The position numbers were made by a program, and so were the translations under genes. Positions 32,989 through 41,441 of a stretch of 64,000 nt of DNA are shown here, piece after piece. Numbering within the stretch: the first letter of the stretch is position 1; each line of letters starts with the position of its first letter. Location of the stretch: positions 3,720,001-3,784,000 of the forward strand of contig NZ_CP150218.1 in NCBI RefSeq assembly GCF_037969875.1, given 5' to 3'. Origin of the DNA: Paenibacillus sp. FSL R7-0337 (GTDB taxonomy: Bacteria; Bacillota; Bacilli; Paenibacillales; Paenibacillaceae). The notes under the pieces were generated by a model. The model saw only the letters and a program-made list of their open reading frames with translations. It made no database searches and had not been told where the DNA came from.

Positions 32989-33453
32989 GTGCTATTACAT
33001 AAACGCAGCGGCGAGACTTACCCTGTTTCTTTCTTAGCGCTACAACCATATGACATACAGCATCAGATGCATGATTGGGAGAAAGGCTTCGATTGGTCCA
33101 TATATTTCAACCAGCGCGGAATTGAAATCTATAAGATGGTGGTAAGCGGAAATACAGTTATTCAAGGGGTTATTTCTTTTGAGGAAAAGGAAGATCATGT
33201 CTGGGTACATCTTATTGAGAGCATTCCTTCACAGCGCAAGGAGTTTAGTAGAGTTGGATTGCATTTACTCGCCTTTGCTTGCAAGCGAAGCACTGAACTT
33301 GGATTTGGTGGTGCTGTCGCGTTACAATCAAAAATCAAGCCAAGGCTGATACATTATTACACGAGTATCGTTGGGGCTTCACATTTTGGCGGCGGCCTAA
33401 TCGTTATTGACGAGACTGTCGCCAAGCGTCTCATTATGTTATACTTCCCATAA
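32989..33453 (+). CDS. GNAT-like N-acetyltransferase fold protein
   Basis: A 154-residue protein starting with GTG at 32989, behind AGGAGG. The central strand pair VIQGVISFEEKEDHVWVHLIESIPSQ, followed by a helix with RVGLHLLAFACKRSTELGFGGAVALQSK, matches the GNAT motif A layout, although the canonical Q/RxxGxG/A acetyl-CoA loop is weak. The C-terminal strand HFGGGLIVIDETVAKRLIMLYF fits the fold. The substrate is unknown. A 55-residue ORF follows after 13 bp, so the pair could be a unit. Confidence 0.55.
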   Translation: MLLHKRSGETYPVSFLALQPYDIQHQMHDWEKGFDWSIYFNQRGIEIYKMVVSGNTVIQGVISFEEKEDHVWVHLIESIPSQRKEFSRVGLHLLAFACKRSTELGFGGAVALQSKIKPRLIHYYTSIVGASHFGGGLIVIDETVAKRLIMLYFP

Positions 33454-33466
33454 AGAGGTGATGATC

Positions 33467-33634
33467 GTGAAGAAGTATCCTACTGTTGATCTCGATGATG
33501 TTGTCCGCCCGTATGCTGACGGTCATTACGTGCAACAATCGATGCCTGGCCCCAATCCGGAGCGCGATAAAAGGGTCAGTGACGCTATTGCTAAGTTGAA
33601 AAAGGAACGTTCATCTGCTCAGGTTCGCCAATAA
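33467..33634 (+). CDS. Small hypothetical protein, 55 aa
   Basis: It starts with GTG at 33467, six bases after AGAGGTG, and reads MKKYPTVDLDDVVRPYADGHYVQQSMPGPNPERDKRV... The protein is charged, lacks membrane segments and ends in a basic helix (AIAKLKKERSSAQVRQ). No family is recognised. It follows the GNAT-like gene by 13 bp and ends at a terminator, so the two are co-transcribed. Confidence 0.5.
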   Translation: MKKYPTVDLDDVVRPYADGHYVQQSMPGPNPERDKRVSDAIAKLKKERSSAQVRQ

Positions 33635-33652
33635 AAGGCGGGCCTTTTTTAA
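33633..33652 (+). terminator. Terminator of the GNAT/small-ORF unit
   Basis: AAAAGG-CGGG-CCTTTTTT, with an overlapping alternative stem CGCC/GGCG, directly follows the 55-aa gene's stop. Confidence 0.6.
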
Positions 33653-33659
33653 TGCACAT

Positions 33660-33702
33660 AAAACCAAAACCCCCCGCCTGCGCATAAGCACAAACGGGGG
33701 CT
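33660..33702 (-). terminator. Terminator of the pot operon
   Basis: On the minus strand CCCCCG and CGGGGG pair and are followed by GTTTTGGTTTTATG, 25 bp after the potD stop. Confidence 0.65.
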
Positions 33703-33726
33703 TCACTGCTGACTCCAGCCTGCCAG

Positions 33727-34800
33727 CTACTTCTTATTCATCTTAAACATCAGGAACAGCTCATTATAGTGGGCAAGCATCCGCTTACCGAGGTTGTCGT
33801 AGACCTCCAGCCGGTCAGTGAGCTCGGCGGGCGGGTAGAAGCGCTCGTCGCCGGAGATGTCCTCCGGCAACAGCTTCAGCGCAGGCACGTTCGGCGTGGA
33901 ATAGCCGACGTATTCCGTATTCTGGGCCGCCACATCCGGCCGCAGCATGAAGTTGATGAACTTATGCGCGCCCTCGACATTACCTGCTGTGCGCGGAATG
34001 ACCATGTTGTCGAACCATTTGTTCGAGCCTTCCTCCGGCACGACGAAGTCCAGCTTGTCGTTATCATCCATAATCTCCGAAGCGTCGCCGGACCAGACAA
34101 TGCCGACCGCCGCTTCTTCGTTGGCGAGCAGCATTTTGACCTCGTCACCCACAATGGCCTTCACATTCGGAGACAGCTTGTTCAGCTTGGCGAGCGCCTC
34201 CTGCAAATGCTCCTCCTTCGTGTCGTTGACAGAGTAATGCAGGCTATTCAGTGCCATACCCATGACCTCACGGGCTCCGTCCACGAGGAAGATATTATTC
34301 TTCAGCCGCTTGTCCCACAGGGAATCCCAGCTGCTGAAATCAATCCCCTTCGTCATGTCGGGGTTGAAGATGATCCCCACCGTCCCCCAGAAATAAGGAA
34401 CCGAATACTTGTTACCGGGATCGAAGGACAGATTCATGAACTTGGAATCGATGTTAGCGAGATTCGGCAGCTTGCTGTGATCCAGCGGCAGCAGCAGATT
34501 CTCTTCCCGCATCTTGGCGATCGCATAGTCAGACGGGATGACGACATCGAAGATCGTGCCGCCCTGCTCGACCTTGGTCAGCATCGCTTCATTGGAATCG
34601 AATGTCTGGTAGATGACCGTAATCCCGGTCTCCTCCTGGAACTGCTTCAGCAGATCGGGGTCCACATAGTCGCCCCAGTTATAGATGGTCAACGTGTTGC
34701 CGCCCGAATAGCCCTGGGCTGAGTTCAGCCGGGAGGCCAGGAACATCAGTCCGAAGGCAACGATCAGAATCGCCAGGAACGTATTGACTAGCTGCTTCAT
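33727..34800 (-). CDS. potD: Spermidine/putrescine-binding protein PotD
   Basis: A 357-residue extracellular binding protein. An N-terminal hydrophobic segment (TFLAILIVAFGLMFLAS) without lipobox Cys suggests it stays membrane-anchored or is cleaved by signal peptidase I. The mature part opens NTLTIYNWGDYVDPDLLKQFQEETGI, the PotD signature, with GTIFDVVIPSDYAI and PYFWGTVGIIFN further on. The start overlaps potC by four bases. It is last in potABCD. Confidence 0.9.
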   Translation of the reverse strand: MKQLVNTFLAILIVAFGLMFLASRLNSAQGYSGGNTLTIYNWGDYVDPDLLKQFQEETGITVIYQTFDSNEAMLTKVEQGGTIFDVVIPSDYAIAKMREENLLLPLDHSKLPNLANIDSKFMNLSFDPGNKYSVPYFWGTVGIIFNPDMTKGIDFSSWDSLWDKRLKNNIFLVDGAREVMGMALNSLHYSVNDTKEEHLQEALAKLNKLSPNVKAIVGDEVKMLLANEEAAVGIVWSGDASEIMDDNDKLDFVVPEEGSNKWFDNMVIPRTAGNVEGAHKFINFMLRPDVAAQNTEYVGYSTPNVPALKLLPEDISGDERFYPPAELTDRLEVYDNLGKRMLAHYNELFLMFKMNKK

Positions 34801-35642
34801 CTAGGCACCCCCGCTTCGGCCACCGGCTCGGCAATCTGTACCGGCGGGCGGCTCTTACGCTGGTTCAGGTAGTAATAACCGATGACCAGCAGAATCGTGA
34901 AGAGGAAAATCAGCGTCGACAGCGCGTTAATCGACAGCGACACCCCTTGCCGGGCCCGGGAATAGATTTCCACCGACAGGGTGGAATAGCCATTGCCCGT
35001 GACGAAGAAGGTAACTGCGAAATCATCCAGGGAATAGGTCAGGGCCATGAAGAATCCGCTGAAGATTCCCGGCTTGATGATCGGCAGAATGACCTTCGTG
35101 AGCACATCCCGGCGCGTAGCCCCCAGATCGCGGGCGGCATCCGTTAAGGTCGGGCTCATCTCCTGCAAATGCGGCAGGATCATAATGACCGCAATCGGAA
35201 TACTGAACGCCACATGCGAGAGCAACACGGAGGTGAAGCCCAGCTTGATCCCGACAATCGTGAACAGGATCAGGAAGGAGGCTCCGATGATGACATCCGG
35301 GCTGACAATCAGCACATTGTTCAGCGAGAGCAGCGTGTTTTTGGCCCGGCGGCTGCGGACATGATGAATCGCCAGCGCACCGATCACCGCTATTATGGTC
35401 GCAATAGCCGATGACAGGAGGGCAATGACCAATGTGTTAATCACAATAATCATCAGCCGGGTATCAGCAACCACTTCACGGTAATAATCCAGCGTGAAGC
35501 CTTCGAACTTGTGCATCGTGCCGCCGCTGTTGAACGAGTAGTACATCAGATAGAAGATAGGCGCGTACAGCACCAGGAAGACCAGCACCAGATAGATATT
35601 GGCGATGCCGTTCTTGTTCTTAACCCTGCGTCTGTTCTTCAT
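34797..35642 (-). CDS. potC: Spermidine/putrescine ABC permease PotC
   Basis: A 281-residue membrane protein with six hydrophobic segments. It has the PotC opening NIYLVLVFLVLYAPIFYLMYYSFN and the coupling loop [26 protein letters not shown]. It overlaps both potB and potD by four bases, giving coupled translation. A Pro-rich cytoplasmic tail ends the protein. Confidence 0.92.
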   Translation of the reverse strand: MKNRRRVKNKNGIANIYLVLVFLVLYAPIFYLMYYSFNSGGTMHKFEGFTLDYYREVVADTRLMIIVINTLVIALLSSAIATIIAVIGALAIHHVRSRRAKNTLLSLNNVLIVSPDVIIGASFLILFTIVGIKLGFTSVLLSHVAFSIPIAVIMILPHLQEMSPTLTDAARDLGATRRDVLTKVILPIIKPGIFSGFFMALTYSLDDFAVTFFVTGNGYSTLSVEIYSRARQGVSLSINALSTLIFLFTILLVIGYYYLNQRKSRPPVQIAEPVAEAGVPR

Positions 35643-36445
35643 CCGCGCACCCCCTTCCGCGAGCCGCCGGTCAGAATCATGAACAGCGCCATAATCGCGA
35701 TCAGGAACACCGCAACGGTCGAGCCCATTCCCCAGTCCTGTGTAACCAGGAAGTGCTGCTCAATCGCGGTGCCGAGCGTAATCACCCGGTTCCCGGCAAT
35801 CAGACGCGTAATCATGAACAGCGACAGCGCCGGAATGAACACCGCCATACAGCCGGAGCGTACACCCGAGATCGTCAGCGGAAAAACCACCCGCCGGAAC
35901 GTTGTCCATCCCGATGCGCCCAGATCGCGCGCGGCATCCACCAGCGACAGATTCATCTCATCCAGAGCACTGAAGATCGGCAGAATCATGAATGGAATGA
36001 AAATATAGACCGACACAAACACGAAGCTGAAGCCTGTGAACAGAATCTGCTGTTCGCCCAGACCCACCAGATCAAAGAAGTTATTGACCGGGCCGAAGGT
36101 GCCGAAGATCCCGATGAAGGCGTATGTTTTGAGCAGCAGGTTGATCCAGGTCGGCAGAATAATCAGCAGCAGCCACAGCTGCTTGTGCTTCGTTCGCGTT
36201 AGCAGATAAGCCGCCGGATACGCCACCAGGAGCGAGAACACCGTGATCAGAAAAGCGTACCAGAATGAATTCAGCATCATTCTCATATAGACCGGTGTGA
36301 AGAAATTGACGTAGTTATTCAGCGTCAGCTTCCCCTCCAGATCGAACAGGGAATAGTAGACCACCAGCAGCACCGGCGCAATGACAAACAGTGCGATCCA
36401 CAGATAGTACGGGATGAGATAATACGACTTCCCCTTACTCATCAT
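35639..36445 (-). CDS. potB: Spermidine/putrescine ABC permease PotB
   Basis: A 268-residue membrane protein starting [35 protein letters not shown]. The coupling loop is [29 protein letters not shown] 36445 (or the adjacent 36442) has GGTGGAGAGCC upstream and overlaps potA by 11 bases. A longer open frame to 36658 runs antisense-like through potA and is rejected. Confidence 0.92.
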   Translation of the reverse strand: MMSKGKSYYLIPYYLWIALFVIAPVLLVVYYSLFDLEGKLTLNNYVNFFTPVYMRMMLNSFWYAFLITVFSLLVAYPAAYLLTRTKHKQLWLLLIILPTWINLLLKTYAFIGIFGTFGPVNNFFDLVGLGEQQILFTGFSFVFVSVYIFIPFMILPIFSALDEMNLSLVDAARDLGASGWTTFRRVVFPLTISGVRSGCMAVFIPALSLFMITRLIAGNRVITLGTAIEQHFLVTQDWGMGSTVAVFLIAIMALFMILTGGSRKGVRG

Positions 36446-37559
36446 GGCTCTCCACCTCGGCGTAAGCCTCCAGACGCTTGTCGAACTCTTCCTCCGTTTC
36501 ACCGAAACGCATAACATGGATCGCTTCAGGATCGAAATACAGCCCGATCTCGGAGCCAACCTCCGCCTTACGGGTAGAATGGACAAGCCATTCATGGCCC
36601 GAGCCGTCGTAGCAGCTGATCTCGTAGTGAACCCCGCGGAACAGCTGGGAATCCACACGCACCTTCAGCTTGCCCGCTTCCAGGGTAACAATCTCCAGAT
36701 CCTCAGGGCGGATCACAACCTCCACCGCTTCATTCGGCTTCAGACCGGCATCGACACATTCGAACCGGTGGCCGCCCCACTCCACCACATAGTCCTCAAT
36801 CATCACACCCGGCACGATGTTCGACTCTCCGATGAAGTCCGCCACGAACCGGTTAATCGGTTCATCGTAGATATCATTAGGCGTGCCGCTCTGCTCAATC
36901 TTGCCGCCGTTCATGACGAAGATCCAGTCGGACATCGCCAGCGCCTCTTCCTGGTCATGGGTAACGAAGATGAAGGTGATTCCCAGCCGCTGCTGCATCT
37001 CCCGCAGAATATACTGCATCTCGGTACGCAGCTTCAGATCAAGCGCAGATAACGGCTCGTCCAGCAGCAGTACCTGCGGTTCATTGACAATGGCGCGCGC
37101 AATGGCGACACGCTGCCTCTGCCCGCCGGACATTTCATTAATGGCCCGCTGATCATAGCCGACCAGGTTGACGAAGCGCAGCGCTTCCTGCACCTTTTGC
37201 TGAATGACATCCTTCTTCAGCTTCTTGATGCGCAGTCCAAACGCCACATTCTCGAATACGTTCAGATGCGGAAACAGCGCATAGTCCTGAAATACCGTAT
37301 TGACCTGCCGCTCATTGGCGGGAATGTGGTTGATTTTTTTGCCGTTAAGATAGATCGAACCTTCAGTCGGCTCCGCGAAGCCGGCGATTAGACGCAGAAT
37401 GGTCGTTTTTCCGCAGCCCGAAGGGCCCAGCAGCGTGTAGAATTTACCGCGTTCAATTTCGAAGCTCACGCCTTTGAGTACAGCCTCTTCGTCGTCGTAT
37501 TGCTTAATCACCTGGTCAAAAGAAATAATAGTGCCTTCCGGGGTAGCTATAGCTAACAA
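36435..37559 (-). CDS. potA: Spermidine/putrescine ABC ATPase PotA
   Basis: A 374-residue ATPase with Walker [11 protein letters not shown]-loop [13 protein letters not shown], signature MSGGQRQR, Walker [12 protein letters not shown], switch THDQEEA and a C-terminal TOBE/OB regulatory domain (about residues 240-350) including [10 protein letters not shown]. The start is uncertain: the TTG at 37559 abuts GGGAGG, leaving no normal spacer, and no in-frame ATG or GTG follows before the conserved ATPase domain. It is first of the operon. Confidence 0.9.
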   Translation of the reverse strand: MLAIATPEGTIISFDQVIKQYDDEEAVLKGVSFEIERGKFYTLLGPSGCGKTTILRLIAGFAEPTEGSIYLNGKKINHIPANERQVNTVFQDYALFPHLNVFENVAFGLRIKKLKKDVIQQKVQEALRFVNLVGYDQRAINEMSGGQRQRVAIARAIVNEPQVLLLDEPLSALDLKLRTEMQYILREMQQRLGITFIFVTHDQEEALAMSDWIFVMNGGKIEQSGTPNDIYDEPINRFVADFIGESNIVPGVMIEDYVVEWGGHRFECVDAGLKPNEAVEVVIRPEDLEIVTLEAGKLKVRVDSQLFRGVHYEISCYDGSGHEWLVHSTRKAEVGSEIGLYFDPEAIHVMRFGETEEEFDKRLEAYAEVESHDE

Positions 37560-37785
37560 CCTCCCTTACTTATGTAGTACAACCTATTTTACCCGCTTCT
37601 TGCGGGAGACAATCCGGCAGCGGCATGCTCAGCACGGATAAGCGACAATTCCTGCCTTGGTCTGGCAGACTTCAATATATAGCATAAAGGAATCCTGCAA
37701 TATATGCGATAGCTTACATTGTGAAATCACGCACAAAAACTTAACAAGTTCGTAAAATCTTGCCCGCCTCCGGCCTGTTTTGAGG

Positions 37786-37794
37786 TGCTATAAT
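37786..37794 (+). promoter_or_regulatory. Extended -10 promoter of the FUSC-type gene
   Basis: TGCTATAAT is a perfect extended -10 (TGnTATAAT) about 55 bp upstream of the gene. No good -35 is visible, as is common with extended -10 promoters. Confidence 0.5.
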
Positions 37795-37850
37795 GAAAAC
37801 GGATGAAAACCATAAAATTTTTCCTATTTACATGAAAGAAGATGACAAAC

Positions 37851-38954
37851 ATGAACGAGGGCTTACAAGAGCGCCTTGAAAAGTTCGGATTATCCTTATA
37901 TATGATACGGATTACGCTCGCCGCTTCGCTCTCGTGGCTGGCCGTGCACATTATCTACGGGGACCATTACCTGTACTTCGCACCGCTGGCGGCGATTCTG
38001 ATTACCCAGAGCAGCGTCAAGGCCTCCCTTGAAAAAGGCGTCTACCGCATGACCGGCGTGGTCCTTGGCGGCATCGTCAGCCTGATCGTAGGCAAGTTCT
38101 TCGATGTGGGCGCGCTGTCGATTCTGCTGATGCTGCTGATTGGCATTGGGGTGGCTACAGCCTGCCGGATCAATATCCAGGCCGTCTCTCAGATCGGTGT
38201 CACCTCGGTGCTTGCACTCACCTTCTATCATGACCAATATATCGTCTGGAGAGTCGCCGAGACGCTGATCGGCGTGCTGATTGCCCTCATCATTAATATG
38301 ATTATCGTGCCGCCCAAGAGCTTCGTCAAGGTCAAGGACCTGGCACTGAAAGGCAGCCTGACCTTATCCGATGCCTTAACCGGATTCGCTGCAAGCGGCC
38401 GGGATGCAGCGCAAGCCAAGGCTGCTCTTGAGCGCTCCGGCGAGCTTCTGAAGAAGAGCGACCGGCTGCAGAAGGAGATGCATTACACACTGTCTCATTA
38501 CCAGTGCCGTAAGGACATTGGCAAGCTGACACAGTCGACCACCCATCTCATCAAGGTTCACTCCTATGTCAAAGCCATAAGCGAAGAAATCGCTCTGCTG
38601 CCGGCCCATTATGCCGCCGCTGATTGGATGCTGGAGGTTGTAACCGCAACGGCAGACTGCATCGCCCTGTACGGCACACGGACGCTATCAGATGCCGAAT
38701 GCAGCGGACGTTCACTCCAGGGGAGTCTGAGAAGAGCCCGCGACGTGCAGCTCGCCTGGTTCTCGCAGCTGCAGGATCAGTGCCCGCTCGCAGCCTTCCG
38801 TGATCTCGGTGCGGTGTTCTCCCACCTGAACCGGATTCTTGAAGAGATCGAACGCGCCGATTACGCCGCGCTTTCCACCGCACCACAGCATGTCAAGACA
38901 CACCCTGCACGCGCCATCCAATTCATACAAAAAGGACTCTTCCACAAGCTATAA
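37851..38954 (+). CDS. Aromatic-acid-exporter/FUSC-like membrane protein
   Basis: A 367-residue protein with five or six hydrophobic segments in the first ~150 residues (MIRITLAASLSWLAVHII, YLYFAPLAAILIT, MTGVVLGGIVSLIVGKFF, LIGIGVATACRI, LIGVLIALIINMIIVPP). A ~210-residue helical cytoplasmic domain follows. This layout matches the ArAE/FUSC small-exporter family (B. subtilis YgaE/YqjA-like); the substrate is unknown. Weak ribosome sites make the start ambiguous between 37842 and 37851. A terminator overlaps its 3' end. Confidence 0.8.
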   Translation: MNEGLQERLEKFGLSLYMIRITLAASLSWLAVHIIYGDHYLYFAPLAAILITQSSVKASLEKGVYRMTGVVLGGIVSLIVGKFFDVGALSILLMLLIGIGVATACRINIQAVSQIGVTSVLALTFYHDQYIVWRVAETLIGVLIALIINMIIVPPKSFVKVKDLALKGSLTLSDALTGFAASGRDAAQAKAALERSGELLKKSDRLQKEMHYTLSHYQCRKDIGKLTQSTTHLIKVHSYVKAISEEIALLPAHYAAADWMLEVVTATADCIALYGTRTLSDAECSGRSLQGSLRRARDVQLAWFSQLQDQCPLAAFRDLGAVFSHLNRILEEIERADYAALSTAPQHVKTHPARAIQFIQKGLFHKL

Positions 38955-38978
38955 GCTTGGGAGGGTCCTTTTTTTTGT
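38928..38978 (+). terminator. Terminator overlapping the end of the FUSC-type gene
   Basis: AAAAAGGACTCTTCC pairs imperfectly with GGGAGGGTCCTTTTTTTT; the stop codon lies in the loop region. Confidence 0.7.
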
Positions 38979-39604
38979 GTTGCCATAACTTTTCGGTGGG
39001 ATAGGATGCTTGCGGGTAAAGTGGCTTGGGTGGCAGCACGTAAAGTGATAGCAGTTGGAAAAATGACACTTGATTCAGCCGAATTATACGCTTTAATTGA
39101 AGCAGTTGGATAAAGTACATCTAATCCGCCGAATTCTCTGGAATCCGTTAAAAGTGGGCAAAATATGTGTTGTTTATCCATCTGCTGTTCCCATAGGCGG
39201 CATTCATCCAACAGCAAGTGGACAAAATCCAACTGCTATATAAGACGCATTTAAGATTAGAACTTAAAGCCTGCTCCTCGCTGCGGTGAACATATGCCCC
39301 TCCGCTGCTTTTTGCTTTTTCCACCTGCCGGGCGAAGAAGACCGTCCCCCTTTTTCCAGTTCTCGTGACTTCCATAAGCTGTAAGCGCTGGGAAACCAGT
39401 TTTTTTGTCGAAATAGAGCTGCATATTTTAAGTTTTTTGATAAATAGGCATAATATAGTTGAAAAATAGCTCTTTAAGTACTAGAATTAAGCTTGTTTGC
39501 AGAAGTTAATGCCGCACAAGAACTATTTATGACTCTTTTTGTCGATTACAGTCGATCACAATTCATCGCCTCTACAGGATGTATCTCATTGATCTATTTC
39601 TAAA
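38955..39604. other. 650-bp gap upstream of the riboswitch, mostly repeats
   Basis: It contains the 51-bp-period repeats at 39051-39236. From about 39240 to 39600 there is AT-rich sequence in which I see no gene. The riboswitch leader's promoter must lie near its end, but no clear hexamers stand out. Confidence 0.4.
39051..39236. repeat. Degenerate direct and inverted repeats, 51-bp period
   Basis: GCAGTTGGA begins units at 39051 and 39102, which remain similar for about 34 bases (through CCGAATT). A weaker third unit starts near 39153. On the opposite strand GCAGATGGAT and GCAGTTGGAT (plus coordinates 39176-39185 and 39227-39236) are again 51 bp apart. The locus is therefore a head-to-head arrangement of two periodic arrays. 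Confidence 0.65.
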
Positions 39605-39684
39605 GGCAAACTTCCCGAAAGGGCAGGACGCAAAGCCATGGGCCTAAGAACGCCGGAATCTGCGTTTACGGTCGCCAGGCTGCC
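39605..39684 (+). ncRNA. Cyclic di-GMP-I (GEMM) riboswitch aptamer
   Basis: The core GGACGCAAAGCC, followed by GGGCCTAAG, is the GEMM-I signature. Upstream, CCC-GAAA-GGG gives the GNRA-capped P1b-type hairpin that docks in the receptor. GGCA (39605-39608) can pair with TGCC (39681-39684) to close the domain, and the second hairpin (ACGCCGG... to GTCGCCAGGC) lies between. It precedes the FapA/DUF342 gene by about 108 bp in the same direction. A hairpin CGGGA/TCCCG at 39713-39726 and the potential pairing of ACTTCCC (aptamer) with GGGAAGT (39714-39720) form a plausible expression platform. Confidence 0.88.
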
Positions 39685-39712
39685 AATAGAGACCACTTAA
39701 GCCAACTGTTTA

Positions 39713-39726
39713 CGGGAAGTCTCCCG
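39713..39726 (+). promoter_or_regulatory. Putative expression-platform hairpin of the riboswitch
   Basis: CGGGA-AGTC-TCCCG, whose 5' half (GGGAAGT) can instead pair with ACTTCCC in the aptamer's first hairpin (39610-39616). The two pairings exclude each other. No T-run follows directly, so control could be at translation or through a longer terminator. Confidence 0.4.
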
Positions 39727-39791
39727 GGCTTGATGATGTTCTTTCTCTGTACGAATTGCCATTGATCATACGAAAAAGTGAGGTTACAACC

Positions 39792-41411
39792 ATGCCGCAG
39801 CAGGATATCGAACCAAGCCGATATGAATTCGTAGAGTCCCTGATGCACGAACGTAAAGGTCTCCTGGATTCATTCTCTGTGGAGGGCCGGGCTTCTGACG
39901 GGACAACTGGGGATAAGAATGGAATTATCCTCGTGCAGGACAACCAGATATTCATTACTCCCCCGCTCCCCGGAGGCACTCCCGCCCGCATTTCTGCGAT
40001 CCACCCTGTTGTCCTGAAGATCAACTGGAAGACCGTTACAGCGCCAACCGAGGTGACCAAGGCAGATTATATTACCTGGGAGATCTGCGAGAAGCCGCAG
40101 TATGAAATTACCGTATCGCCTGACAAGCTCAAGGTCCATTTCACTTTATACCGTGCAGAGAAGTACGCCTGGAACCTGGTCAACTGCCCCGCCGCCTTCG
40201 AGGCGGTCGTCCGTGCCCAGCCCAACCCGGCAATGCTGCTGTCCACGCTTACCATAGATCAGATTATCGCCTCACTGGACAACCGTTTTATTTTGCGCAA
40301 CCTGAATATTCCCGCCCTGTACGCGGAGCTGGAGAACCCTACATATCTTCCCGTATGCATCGCTGAAGGAAGAGCCCCGCTGCCCGGCAAGGAAGCCCGG
40401 CTGGAATTGCAGCTGCCGGAGCATACACTGGTGGGGAACGGGATGCTTCATAGACAGGGAAGCCGGGCTCAGAAGCCTGCGGATACCCTGGAGTATCTCC
40501 GTTTCCCGGGAGCCCCCTTTACCTTTGCAGGTGAAGTCTTCGCCCGCAAACTGCCGCCGGAAGAAGGCATTCCCGGCATCGACACAGACGGAAGGGTCCT
40601 GCCCCCTCCCCCGCCGCAGGATATCTACTTTGCTGCCGGTAATCATGCCAAGCTCCTTCCCTGTGGTAATATCGTAGCCAAGCACACAGGCAGACCCCGT
40701 ATCTGCGGAGGAAACAGCAGCGTCCGAATCTGTGACTTCCCTCCGGTCTGTCTGCTGACCAGGGAGATGATAGACCCTGGCGGTGACGTTATGTTCGCAG
40801 GCGACGTCATTGTACCGGGTGATCTGGATGGATCTGTACGGATCGAAGCCCTGGGGAATGTGTACGTCTATGGTGATATACGCCAATCTACAATTATAGC
40901 CACCGGCAGCATTTATGTTAGCGGCCAGGTTACCGGCAGCGGCCTGTACGCCGGATATGCCGGGGTACAGCAGCATCGTTTGCACAGCTTAGCAAGCCTG
41001 CTGCGGACAGAGACGGACGGACTGCTTGAGGCAGCGCGCCAGCTGGCCAAGAATGTGGAATCCCGACAGCAATCCGTGAATTACGGCCTGGTGGTTATGC
41101 TGCTGCTGGAGGATAAATACAGCCATCTCGACAGCCTGATCCGCGATTTCCAGGCTGCCCTAAGCCGTATGAACGGAGAGTTCGGCTTCGGCACGGACCC
41201 GCTCCGGCAGATGCTTGAGGTATTCGCCCATCCGGGACAATACACCGGGTACATTACAGACAGTGTCCTAAGCCGCTTCTCCAGGCTGCTGCTTAAGCTG
41301 GGCGAGGAGATTGAGCTGCTCCAAGAGGAGCATGCGGTGATTAACCTTGCCCGGTCGCAGGACAGCCGCCTGGAGTCCTGCGGCAAGCTGCTTGTGCGTG
41401 ATTCCTGCTAA
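39792..41411 (+). CDS. FapA/DUF342-family protein under c-di-GMP riboswitch control
   Basis: A 539-residue cytoplasmic protein of the FapA (DUF342) family. The N-terminal ~250 residues are variable. The conserved part begins GEVFARKLPPEEGIPGIDTDGRVLPPPPP and continues through ICDFPPVCLLTREMIDPGGDVMFAGDVIVPGDLDGSVRIEALGNVYVYGDIRQSTIIATGSIYVSGQVTGS, a right-handed beta-helix-type repeat. A ~130-residue helical C-terminus follows. FapA homologues influence flagellar placement or cell-surface functions; the role here is unknown. ATG 39792 follows GAGG. Being downstream of a c-di-GMP aptamer links it to the motile/sessile switch. Confidence 0.85.
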   Translation: MPQQDIEPSRYEFVESLMHERKGLLDSFSVEGRASDGTTGDKNGIILVQDNQIFITPPLPGGTPARISAIHPVVLKINWKTVTAPTEVTKADYITWEICEKPQYEITVSPDKLKVHFTLYRAEKYAWNLVNCPAAFEAVVRAQPNPAMLLSTLTIDQIIASLDNRFILRNLNIPALYAELENPTYLPVCIAEGRAPLPGKEARLELQLPEHTLVGNGMLHRQGSRAQKPADTLEYLRFPGAPFTFAGEVFARKLPPEEGIPGIDTDGRVLPPPPPQDIYFAAGNHAKLLPCGNIVAKHTGRPRICGGNSSVRICDFPPVCLLTREMIDPGGDVMFAGDVIVPGDLDGSVRIEALGNVYVYGDIRQSTIIATGSIYVSGQVTGSGLYAGYAGVQQHRLHSLASLLRTETDGLLEAARQLAKNVESRQQSVNYGLVVMLLLEDKYSHLDSLIRDFQAALSRMNGEFGFGTDPLRQMLEVFAHPGQYTGYITDSVLSRFSRLLLKLGEEIELLQEEHAVINLARSQDSRLESCGKLLVRDSC

Positions 41412-41441
41412 GACTACTACTAGATAAGGAGAAGTGAGCGC

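Noticed and set aside
38861-39375. Several small minus-strand frames in the 39-kb gap
   Set aside because: They run through the repeat array, lack ribosome sites and their length follows from the 51-bp (17-codon) periodicity.
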